From positions 57,057,066 to 57,121,065 of the forward strand of contig OX411547.1 of NCBI GenBank assembly GCA_948146395.1: a stretch of DNA of 64,000 nt, given 5' to 3'. The number at the start of each line of letters is the position of its first letter. The first letter of the stretch is position 1. This DNA is from Fragum whitleyi (Eukaryota > Mollusca > Bivalvia > Cardiida > Cardiidae). The notes beneath the pieces are model-generated. The model did no database searches. It saw only the letters and a list, made by a program, of their open reading frames with translations, and was not told the origin of the DNA. Position numbers and translations under genes: made by a program. This document shows positions 52,355 to 62,658 of the stretch, one piece after another.

Positions 52355-52872
52355 CTTGGTCAGGGTATTGGATGTGTCGGTACATTCTGTGGAAAATATG
52401 AATGGAATAAAGTGACCAAAGTGATATTTTCTATGAGTTCATGGAGATATAAAACTAACAACCTCACCATATTGTAGGAATTCATACACAAAATTTGGTT
52501 ATGTTTTAGGTGCCATACCTCAATAAGCTTCATTTTAATGTCTGTACAGTTTGTGGGAGATAGGAATAGAATAAAGAAATGGAAACCGTAGTTTTGTTTA
52601 TTCATGGAGGTATTAAACTGAAATCACAAGTAAGAATTCATATATATAAATGTGGTCAAGATTTAGGGTTTAAACCTCCATTCATGTATTTAAAAAAGAA
52701 ATAGCCATATGTTATAGACGAATGCGAATAGAGGACAGTAAAACCTATTCACTTTGTATGAATACGGCGAACGGATTGATTCTTGAGTGTGTTAGTATTT
52801 TTTAGTTTCATTACTCAAAAATTTAGACAAAAAATAAAGAATCCATGGTGTTGATGTTAAAAATTCGCGGAG

Positions 52873-53036
52873 TTAAGGTTGTGGACCCGTAAAAGTTTCA
52901 CAACGTTTTGGAGGAAATGGACTTTAACAGCGTGAACCGAGGTTTCCTAATGAAAATCATCAGGAAACCTCAGTTAACATTGGTCAAGTCCATTGCTACC
53001 GAAACATAGCGGAACTATTACGGCTCCACTCCCTTA
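52873..53036. mobile_element. Family B palindrome
   Basis: ttaaggttgtggacccgtaaa to actattacggctccactccctt, core gtttcctaatgaaaatcatcaggaaac. Confidence 0.85.
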
Positions 53037-53465
53037 AATGTTAGAAACTAAAAAACTTTTAACGATGTATGAATCATTTGTGTTTTTGAGTTTTTTTAGT
53101 TCCATACCTCCGTGAAGTGAAATAAAAAAAGGCATCTACATATCTTAATTTTAGGGACAAAGAAATATGCGAAAAAATACACTGAGACAAGAAAACAAAA
53201 ACCTAGTCACTTTGTATGAATATACGATTTATTAAGCAGTATAAATGAGTTTTCAGTTTCATACCCCTATGAATTAAAGAAATTGAAAAAAAAATTCTAA
53301 TTTGATAATAACAAGCTTGGATTTGAAATTTTACCATAAGGTCCACAAGTGTAAGTGAGTGACCAAATGTCTTTTTTCTATAAATGTATAGACAAAATTG
53401 ACACTCACTCAAAAAAGTGAATCTATAAGAGTAAATCTGACGCATTTAACCAAGGGCGACCGAAA

Positions 53466-53639
53466 TCAAATGACCAAATAATTTACACAAATGAAAAACA
53501 CAACTTTTCGAATGCCAAGTCGCAGATTGGACCGTACACGAGGCTTACTTGTTTCTTTTAAAGAGCAAACAACAAATCCAAAACTAGAAATAATCAAAAA
53601 CGTAAACGTAATAAATAGCAATATCATTATAGTCGACAT
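53466..53639 (-). CDS. Candidate membrane-anchor exon, unknown gene
   Basis: A minus-strand frame from the ATG at 53639 reads MSTIMILLFITFTFLIISSF, then basic residues (KETSKPRVRSNLRLGIRK). A donor-like GTGTAAAT near its end would leave phase 1, compatible with glycosyltransferase exon 2, but the site is weak. It might be an alternative first exon or a chance hydrophobic frame in AT-rich DNA. Confidence 0.2.
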   Translation of the reverse strand: MSTIMILLFITFTFLIISSFGFVVCSLKETSKPRVRSNLRLGIRKVVFFICVNYLVI

Positions 53640-53783
53640 ATTCAAATAGTCTTTTAAAAAGACAAATAAAAGTATTACCCTTTGTTTCAATGTATCGATT
53701 TCTGTAAGAAAATACACATGAAAGGACATTTTCAACTCGTAATTGTCAAGTTGAATCCGTTATATGTCAAGGGCACAAACGGA

Positions 53784-53900
53784 TTAAGGTAGTGGAACAG
53801 TAAAAGTCCCGCAACATTTCGGAACTCGTGAACTTTCACAGTGTCAACCGAGGTATCCTAATGAAAATCATTAGGAAACTTCGGGTAACACTGTTAAAGG
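53784..53900. repeat. Family B palindrome, right end lost
   Basis: ttaaggtagtggaacagtaaa to cttcgggtaacactgttaa; the last ~45 bp of the family are missing. Confidence 0.8.
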
Positions 53901-54568
53901 TGCTCCTCCACAGTTTTTCATAGAAAAAATACAAACTTGTTCTTAGATTTAAAAATGTGTGTATTTTTAGACAATTAAGAATGGCCAAAGGGCAATGACA
54001 CTGAAAACAACATATTATTTTTATAATTTTGTAACTTATTTTTTCGAGGCGACAAGATCAGTAAGAGATCCAGTCTATTTTTTCCGAGTCTTTAAAGTAC
54101 AAAAGCATTACTTTCCGTGAATAATCTTTCATTTTTTCTTGTATTTACATGAAGTTTTCAGCTGTCAACTACTTTTACTTTAATCTTTGATTGAATAAGA
54201 CAAATATACGAAATGAACATGCATAAATAGTTGGCTCCAAATTGAAGAATATTTTTTAGGCGTGAGTAGTTACTTTATTTTTCAGAATGAATTTTGCTAA
54301 ATTTAGGAATATCGCTCTTTCTTTCCATGCATTACCAGATTGAATCTTATTACTTTAAAGGCTTCAACATGATGAGGTCGTAACTTCCGATTGATTTTAC
54401 GAAAATTTAAAAAAAAAAGAAAATATTTTCCCGATCTGTGGAAGAGTAGCTTTAACAAGGTTGTAAATAATCGAGTTTTTTTAATGAAATAAAAAAAATA
54501 ATAATAAATGCATGTTACTAAGAAAAAAAATTGGGCAATGCATGATTTTTTAAATCGTACTGCGAAGC

Positions 54569-56187
54569 AGTAGATTTATATCTACCGTTTTTCAGAAATC
54601 CAGTCTGTTTGACCCAGTACATTTTTACCATTATCTTCTGAGCAATGTGTTCAAACCAAATTATGTGTTTTCAAACACCGAAGAAACGGCCTTTTCAGTC
54701 ACAATCTACAAACTTTGTTTATACCTTATTTACTTTTCGACAAATAGAGAAGAGGCTAATACAAAATTTGATGTAATTTTCGCTTTTAGTAATTACCAGT
54801 TAGTATTTTCAGTGTTTATAACAAGATTTTCGGTTGAGTAAAGGAGTTGAAACGTACAATAGGTTAACTGTATAATTAATTTGTAGCACTTACAATATTA
54901 CTGCTCTGAACTTTCTCGAACGGTCATTTACCAGTTGTAGGGCTGACAACCAATCAAATTCTGTTATGATTATCACTCGGTCAAAACCCACGCGTAAATT
55001 CAGACCACGTGTAAATTCAGATGGACATCGTCTGCTCGAAATGTGTCAATTAACTTGTTTGTCATTAGTCAATAGTCGTCTGCACTCAAACAGGGAGCGT
55101 GGGAAGTTTACTTTTTTCGCATGTTAACAAATAGAAATAATTTTGTAATTTTGAAATATTTGATTTCAATGAGCACTCTGATCACGCTCCAATCCTATTT
55201 TCATTAAATTCAAAATTGAGTATGAAGAAAAATTATTCAACAACAAAAAAAAAAAAAAAAAAAAAAAAAACCGACAAAAACATACGATAAACTGTTATAG
55301 GATATAGTTCCGCAACTTTATGTGAGTTTCGAGAAACCGTTATTGCCTATCATTTTCAATGTAAAATTGATCTTTGACGCCTCACTATAAATTGTACAAC
55401 TGTAGCAGTAAGAGCGATCTTTTTTTAGAACAACTCATGAATAATCATAGAGTGCTGCTAGATTTAATCGATTGGTCAGAAACCAAAGATATAAATAGCA
55501 TAGTTGGCGATTTCACGTGTTTCTTGAGGGAAAATGCATTTACAGTATTTGGGAAAACCCAATGCTTGAAATACAAACATGTTGGTAATCAAAATTGTAA
55601 ATAGTTTAATGAAAAATGTTTGTTGCAAAACAGGCTTTTAACCCTTTGCTGTTTAATCCCTGCTTTTTACGTGCGTGTGATTTTATGATTGAGAAAACAT
55701 TGTGAAACAAGAAGAAATTGCTTCTGACAAGCAATTTCTTCTTCTTCCACTCTATTTTCTACCCTACTGAATGGCTATTTCTCAAATTAAATCCACTTTT
55801 AATTTTCGTCTACAAAACCTTTGAATTTGGACAGGTCCAAAATTTTGTAAAACAGGAAAGGGTTAAACTCTATAGATAGAGGAATAATATTAACAGACAA
55901 GCTTTGAGCTTGGCGCGTGCTCATTATAACAACGTAAAAATCTGCTAAGAAATAATTTAGACTAGCAGAGGGCTATCGAATCAGCAAACTTTCAAAATCG
56001 GACCCACGAGGTTGGATGAGCTGGCGATGTCCTCGAAAAGATGGATTGTTAAGACAAAAAACTCACAAATTTAAAGATTTTACCAACTCTTATTGTCCAA
56101 ATTTGAGCCCTTTTGATTGGCGAACTATTGCACTATCCCAGCCTCTCAATGATGTACGATTTACAGTGCTGACAGCACTTTGATTTA
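54569..56187 (+). mobile_element. LINE-type retroelement fragment (copy 2)
   Basis: The same sequence as 46407-47708 with the same ends (..ccagaaatccagtctgtttgac.. to ..gctgacagcactttgattta). Differences are a deletion that removes the STVDY segment, an A28 run at 55243-55270, a ~110-bp insertion near 55295-55400 and a piggyBac-like MITE. It is more decayed than copy 1. Confidence 0.75.
55642..55862. mobile_element. piggyBac-like MITE (221 bp) with TTAA duplication
   Basis: Ends ccctttgctgttt and aaacaggaaaggg are inverted, flanked by TTAA on each side (55638-55641, 55863-55866). The other LINE copy has a single TTAA at the same place (cttttaaactctatag). TTAA duplication and CCC.. ends are the mark of the piggyBac superfamily. 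Confidence 0.85.
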
Positions 56188-56416
56188 TTTATTTCATTAT
56201 TATATCAATCGTTTATGACCCAATCGTTTAAAGTGTATAAAATCAAATTGTCTTTATCCTCATTTTTTTCATCGATGAAAAACATCGTGTTGATGGGAGA
56301 AATTTCTTGTCATAAACAATTTTCCTACTTGGCTCCTGAATAAGAGACTGAAAAATAAACGCTTAACATTCAAAATTTACATGTCCCTTTTTGTCTCAAA
56401 CGGGGACATTTGTGCT

Positions 56417-56719
56417 ACAGTTAGCAGCATCATGAAATTGACATTCATTTCAATCAAAACCATTCTAAATTGCTTACTCAGTGATCCATTCATTCATTCC
56501 AAACACTTATCAAACCATTCAAAAACGCTCCAAAATGACTAAAGATAAGATCAACAACTATACTCAACATAAATATAGCTAGAAAAAATGGCGACTTCAC
56601 TGATAAAAATAAAACTGTAATGGTCTGATTGGAACTTGCAGTAGAGCACTCATGAAATTTCGTTCAATTATCATTCCAAAACCATTCACCTTGTCAATGT
56701 CACCACGTTGTGAACTGTA
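56417..56719 (-). mobile_element. Family C element, reversed, partly deleted
   Basis: acagttagcagcatcatgaaattgac to aatgtcaccacgttgtgaactgt; the central palindrome is missing. Confidence 0.65.
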
Positions 56720-56756
56720 AACGAGATATTCGGAGTCGCTTTAAGACTATTAAAGA

Positions 56757-56952
56757 GAAGAAGAAGAAGAAGAAGAAGAAGAAGAAGAAGAAGAAGAAGA
56801 AGAAGAAGAAGAAGAAGAAGATGATGATGAAAGAAGTAAAAGAAGAAGAAAAAGAAGAAGAAGAAGAAGAAGAAGAAGAAGAAGAAGAAGAAAAATATGA
56901 AGAAGAAGAAGAAAAATATGAAGAACTACAACAACTAGAAGAAGAAAAGAGG
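56757..56952. repeat. (GAA)n-rich microsatellite
   Basis: About 195 bp of aag/gaa units with a few interruptions. The Lys/Glu-only open frame across it is an artefact. Confidence 0.95.
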
Positions 56953-57660
56953 AAGAAATTATAATAAATAACTTAATTTCTACTTCATACTACATTATAT
57001 CTCAACCCTTTCGTGGTCAGATCCTTAAACTTAAGCCACTGCAATTTGTACTATTGGTAATTTCTAGAAAATTTAATGAAAAGGGAAAATTTGCTTGCTG
57101 CATCCACTATCTAACCATCGCCTGCACCTCTTTCAATAAGGACCAGTAAAAAATTTAGAAAGGAGAAAGGGTAAAAGGAACGTGTGCGATTCGCTTCGGT
57201 GATAATAATTTCCGACCGAATAGAACTTCTTTATATTTTGAAACAATAGAATTGTCAATGAAGTTTGATAAATGACACAATCAGTTATCCAACGTAAAAG
57301 ATCAATAACGATTTTTTTTTAATCGGCTCGATATCGTTTCTTAGGTATCGTATAGGTAGTCTTCGTGGCAGCGCTGAAATGGCCATGGAAACACCTCAAT
57401 GACGCAAACGGGTGCAACGCTCGGCGGCAGGTGAATGCATTCGGAACACCACTCGACCAATCTCACGATCAACCTCGGATGTACATAGACGGACTATCTT
57501 TAAAAATTACGGAAAAACCTTGGAAAAACTCGATGACGTCAGTTAAATGGCGTTAGCCCTCGAAACTGTGAGTGAAAACATTCGACGTCGCCAACGCTAC
57601 TCGTTTTTAAAGTCAGTGACGTGAAACCATCGTATCCTAATATAAATATATTTAGACTCT
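56953..57660 (+). other. Unassigned region
   Basis: No recognised gene. A 63-codon frame at 57365-57556 has a normal-looking composition (MAALKWPWKHLND) but no family match or splice context. Confidence 0.4.
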
Positions 57661-57661
57661 T

Positions 57662-57740
57662 AAATAACGGTTGAAAAAATCTTAATTTTTGAGAAAGATT
57701 CGTCATTCTCAAAATTTAAGATTTTTTAGTCGTTATTTAT
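57662..57740. repeat. Hairpin
   Basis: aaataacggttgaaaaaatcttaattttt and aaaatttaagattttttagtcgttattt pair around gagaaagattcgtcattctc, itself inverted. Confidence 0.85.
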
Positions 57741-57834
57741 TATAAAAGATATAAATTTACAGTGCTAGTTTTTCTTACACTGTTTCCGCCTAACAAAATG
57801 TACAATTTTGTTACATACCCATCCGCCTTACATA

Positions 57835-57882
57835 CATCCGAGGTATGCTGTAGATTACGGAAATGGCCGAGTGATGTTCCGC
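57835..57882 (+). repeat. Family G end fragment
   Basis: ccgaggtatgctgtagattacggaaatggccgagtgatgttccg resembles the right end of the copy at 58118. Confidence 0.55.
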
Positions 57883-58117
57883 ATGGTGCTGGATGATGCA
57901 AAAATAAAAATAAGTCGAAAAAAGGGACATTACTCTCACAAAAATCCTTCCAGAGTTATCCCTTTTGATAGTCTGAATAGCTCTTGTAATAAATGGCGAC
58001 CACACATGACATGAAGATATCTTCAATAACAACAGAGATATGACCAGGGTTAAAGTTTGTCACGCCAACGTAAACACCAACACCAACACAAACACGAACG
58101 ACGCTAAGGTTATCATA

Positions 58118-58508
58118 GTACCTCGGGTTTCTACGGAAAAGACCTCGGAAATAACACGGGCGCAGTCTTAAAGCGCGTTATTTCGCTCGTGGGTTTATAT
58201 GACGTCACAAACATAAACGATCCCGCTAAGGATGACGTTGCATAAAACAAAATCAAGAAAAGAATAAAAATGGGCATGTCATAATTTGATAACAAAACGC
58301 AGTGTCTTACTGCGTTTTGTTATCAAATTATAATATGCCTTAAAGATCTCGAAAGACGATCGGAAAGAATTAACAAAATGTGATTTTCTTCATGCGTATT
58401 AACCGAAGTACCATCAGGAGCCGAATTACCTAAAAAAGAACCAAAATTACTACACTTACGTCCGAGGTACTTTTCAAGTTACGGAAAAGTCCGAGCGATG
58501 TTCCGATT
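58118..58508 (+). mobile_element. Family G element with perfect internal hairpin
   Basis: tacctcgggtttctacgg...cgtgggtttatatgacgtcac, then the hairpin gataacaaaacgcagtgtcttactgcgttttgttatc (58288-58329), then gtccgaggtacttttcaagttacggaa, and cgatgttccga. It is reversed relative to 35812-36335. Confidence 0.78.
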
Positions 58509-58564
58509 GTCCAGAAACATGAGACCTACCGATTTCAACATTTTTTATAAGGGTGAACTACCTT

Positions 58565-59165
58565 AATGTAATTGCGGACAGATAACATGGTTTAAAGCGT
58601 TAGACCATTTTTCCGGTCTCTGCAGATCTTAACGCCCTCAAAAACATGGATTAACCCGATACGCAATAAAAAGGGATTTGGAGCTCGTTCATTTGACGTC
58701 ATGACGTCATTTAGGGACCAGCCCCTTTTTGACTCGGAAAAATAAGTATTTACAAATATTTTCTAAATCAATGGGCCGATTTTTTTAAAAGAAAGTTTCC
58801 TTTGGAAAGTCCAAAACACCGGAGCTTTTCGTTTCATTTCTGTGCAAATTCTGACAGAATAACCTGCCTAAAACTCTATCTTTGGCGTAATTCTTTAAGT
58901 TTGTACGTTCCTTTTTTATTTCATATTCTGTAAATAAATAAAAATGTCTCCAAATTTTGCTCGGTGACCTCTGCTGTTTTTTTGTTGTATCGTCGAGAAA
59001 TGAATATGCTTCACATTTATCAAATAGAAATGATAACTTTGAGCTAGATTTTACGTAAAGTTCGATTTTGTAAAGTTGTTGCAATATTTTTGTTGAATTC
59101 GACGTCGGGACAAAAGCATCATTTCTATGCTTATTAGACTCCATCTACGTGCAATAAGGTAATCT
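58565..59165. repeat. Family I foldback, one arm only
   Basis: ttaatgtaattgcggacagata, ggagctcgttcatttgacgtcatgacgtcat, and ggtgacctctgctgtttttttg follow the left arm of 47917-49209 in the same order. The right arm is absent. Confidence 0.75.
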
Positions 59166-59370
59166 AAAAAAAAAATCAAATTAAGGTTTATTGAAAAATT
59201 TAGACTTCAGAAGTAATCAAAGCACTGAAAGTGCTGATGGTGAACGAATCTGATGCCATTCGAGAGTGATATATTGTATTCGTTGAGAAAAGAGAAATTA
59301 TGAATATAAAAAATAATAAAGGGAAAGTGTCTCGACAAATTTCGTCAAAATTGCAATTTCACTGCAAATT

Positions 59371-59402
59371 CAAAGAAAGAGAAAGAGAGAGAGAGAGAGA
59401 GT
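59371..59402. repeat. (GA)n microsatellite
   Basis: aaagaaagagaaagagagagagagagagag. Confidence 0.9.
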
Positions 59403-59943
59403 AGAATGGTAAAGGAAGAGTGATAGACAAATAGGCAGCGACAGGCAGAGAGGCAGAGAGCGATAGAGAAAGGAAAACAGGCATATATAGTGTCCAGACT
59501 AATAATTCTTTTCTAAACTCAAAAAAAAGGTGTCAAAAATGTAGTTCATTTTCCACATGCAGAACCCATATTTTACCAGATCAAACAGCAGTTTTTCTGC
59601 ATTTTGACTATTAAACGTCATCCGCTATGACTCTAGAACTTTAATTACCTGAATTGGGTCCACCATCCTCCGAAATAAAAGACCGCTGTTTCGTCTTCAA
59701 CCAAAACGCTGTATTACAGGGTTTTGGTCTCTTTCGGTAATATGCAGTTTTGTGAAGGAAAGATTATCTGATGCCATTGCGTAAAATAAGAATTAAAGAA
59801 AAACAATACGATTTATGTAGGTAAGAATTTTGTACAGGTAATGGATTGTTTAAATATAGTCGTAGTTTAAATTATATTGCTCCTACCAATCGGTGGATAT
59901 TCCTAAACCTAAGAGGTTAGAAATTTGCAGTTATGTAAGGATA

Positions 59944-61575
59944 TATACTCAGAACAAGAAGTTAAGCGCCACCATTTTTTAGACAGAAGATTTTTAAAGG
60001 CAGGGAGCCTGCATTAATTCAAAATAACAGAGGTGTAAATATTGAGTTCCAATGTTGAAAATGGTATGTTGACTTAACAATTTCACAACAATACATGGGT
60101 GGTGATAAATTTTATTGACTTTGTACCTTGAAATGTAAATGACGTATTTTCACCTTTTTTTGAAACATGAAAAACTATTGTCAAAGCCGACTTACGGTGT
60201 TGTCTATGACACGAAACTTGGTTTTAGAAGTCAGATAACACAAATGCGATTAATTCCAGTCACATCTTCGTCAGTAGCGTGTGTAAGATCCGTGAGCATT
60301 GATCACTGCGCGCACCCTCCTCGGCATGCCACGAATAAGCCTCTGGATGATGTGTTGAGGGTTTTTTCTGCCACTCCTGGTGCAGTGCTGCTTCTAACTC
60401 AACTACATTTTGTACAGGAGGCTCTCTCCGACGTATACAGCGCCCTAAAATGTCCCACAGGTGCTCGATGGGGTTAAGATCGGGACTACAAGCCGGCCAT
60501 GGAATGGTGGTGATGGCTTCACGTTGCATAACGTCCGCCACGACTCTTGCTGTGTGTGGTCTGTCGTTATCATCCATGTACACTGGTCTTGTTCGAAGAG
60601 GGTGATTGTCAAAATGTGGAATTGCCACAGGAAAAAGGATGTTATCGGGATATTTATCGCCAGTCAATGTTCCTGGAACTGTCACTAGGTCTAGTTTACA
60701 GCCATAGGAGACATAACCCCATATCATAACGAAGCCAGCGCCACCCTTATAGGTTGGTTGGGCGTACTTTGGTGCAAATCAGGTGTTAGGTTGTCTCCAA
60801 ACACGAATTTGGCCATCGGTGACATGCAACAACATGCAAGACTCCTGCACTCATCTGACCAATGGATCCGACGCCATGATGCCAAGTTCCAACGTGCCCT
60901 CGCTCTACACCATATCAGACGTTCATTGATGTGTCTCTGTTGTAAATTTGGACGTTTGAGAGGTCTTCGTGCCTTATACCCCACCATCCGAAGTCGATTT
61001 CGCACTTTTGAAATAGAGACCCGTCTGTGTGTATTCCATTTGTTCCTTAGTACAGGCGCACTAGTGAAGGGCAGACGTCTGACGTGAAGCAAAATTGCTC
61101 TATCCTCTCGAATAGACGTTACTCTAGGGCGTCCAGATCTGACACGGTCCTTAACGTCGATTGTCTGTGCGTGTTTTTGTACCAAACGTGTTATGACACT
61201 GTGGTGATACCCGAGCTGTCTGGCAATGGCTCTACAAGACATTCCAGAATCTCGCATTCCAATTATTTGCCATATTTCATTTGTAGACAATTAACGCCTT
61301 GCCATGACTGAGTTTCAAATCGAAATGTAAACAATTGCACGAGCTACACGACGTAAGTATCTCTGACAGAAAAGCTGATTTTCCACTTTGCACGAGCCCT
61401 GGCTTTACAGTAATTGCAAGAGACTTGCTGAATATGCACGTGCATCCGAAACGTTTTTAATCAATAGCTACAAGGTTGTTCTAACCGTTTGACGACATAG
61501 ATACGTTATTAAAGTTTTCGATAGAAATTTTATTAACTTAAAACTTAGTGGCGCATAACTTATGTTCTGAGTATA
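59944..61575 (-). mobile_element. Tc1-type DNA transposon, both ends present, transposase broken
   Basis: tatactcagaacaagaagttaagcgccac at the left and gtggcgcataacttatgttctgagtata at the right are inverted repeats of about 29 bp beginning at TA. Total length is about 1.63 kb, usual for Tc1-like elements. The transposase lies inside on the minus strand. Confidence 0.88.
60260..61290 (-). pseudogene. Tc1-type (DD34E) transposase, one frameshift
   Basis: Cut-and-paste transposase of the Tc1/mariner superfamily, in two overlapping frames: 61290-60724 (188 codons) and 60727-60260 (155 codons). Frame 1 carries the helix-turn-helix MSCRAIARQLGYHHSVITRL (residues 17-36), the GRPR box at 53-56 and the first catalytic Asp in HWSDE (146). 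Frame 2 carries MIWGYVSYG, the second Asp in MDDNDRPHTA and the Glu in SPDLNPIEHLWD, with 34 residues between them. The frames meet at TTATGATA near 60726, where an intact relative should read through. All three catalytic acids survive, so the break looks recent. Not functional as it stands. Confidence 0.92.
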
Positions 61576-61682
61576 TGATAATAATAGTTCTGGTGCGAGA
61601 AATAAAAGATTCCATTTTTAGGTGCTCTAGTCCACAGGCGATTGATTCACAATCCAAATTTCGTCTTATAGGTTATTTTATA

Positions 61683-62658
61683 TTAAGGTTCATGTAAAGT
61701 GTTTGAGACCCAATTTTAAGGGCATTCATTTGCCAAGAAAAAGCAGTATGTCCAGGAATATTATATATCAAAATGAAGCTATTTATGAGCAAAAGTAGTT
61801 GAAAAACACAAGACTGTTATAACTATAGCGTTATAGCCAAAACATTGTGGAAAAGGGTAATTTTGTACAGAACAAGCAACTGCATGACTGTTGGATAAAA
61901 TTGGCTCATATTTTAACAAAGTCTAGCCTAAAGTTCCATCCAGGTAGTGCTACAACCATTGGTATAAAACTCAGCCCCAAAACGTAGTTATGCAAGCATT
62001 TTATTTTGACTTATTTTATAAACACGTATGTCATATATGTCCTTCTAATTTTGTAAACGTGTAGATCTTTTTAGGGTATGGTGTGTTATCACAACATAAA
62101 TAGACATTAATTGTTTATATACCTGTAAGGTTGTTTAGCAATATATCAATTTCTATTTCACAGAATGATAAATATATAGTAATATTGTAGATCATTGAAT
62201 TAAAAAAAAACTATAATTTGAAAAAAATCGCAGAAAATATTTCACAATATTATGGTGTGATGTTGCACCATACCTTACATCTATTTTGAAAACAGACCAA
62301 ACCGGTTTGACATGTATGTTGACAAAATAAATGGACATCGATTGTTTCAAAATAGCCTTTTGAGACTGAGTTTTATATCTAAGGTTGTAGCACTACCTGG
62401 ATGGTACTTCAGACTGTACTCTGTTAAAATACGGGGCAATTTTATGCAACCGTCATGCAGTTGCTTGTTCTGTACAAAATGACCCTTTTCCACAATGTTT
62501 TGGCTATACCGCTATAGCTATGGCGGTCTTATGTTGCCTAACTGCTTGTGCTCATGAACAGCTTCATTTTGATATATAATATACCTGGACATAGTGCTTT
62601 TTCTTGGATAATGAAGTGCCCTAAATATTAGGTCTCAAACTCTTTACATGAACCTTAA
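61683..62658. mobile_element. Long foldback element, arms about 290 bp
   Basis: ttaaggttcatgtaaagtgtttgagacc at the left equals the reverse of ggtctcaaactctttacatgaaccttaa at the right. Inside, aaacattgtggaaaagggta and acccttttccacaatgttt also pair, as do ctacctggatgg and ccatccaggtag. The spacer of about 390 bp is AT-rich and non-coding. Not related by eye to family I. Confidence 0.88.

Noticed and set aside
56710..56964. Lys/Glu-rich open frame
   Set aside because: Consequence of the (GAA)n microsatellite; no gene context.
60758..61311. Plus-strand frames of 109 and 75 codons
   Set aside because: Antisense to the Tc1 transposase.
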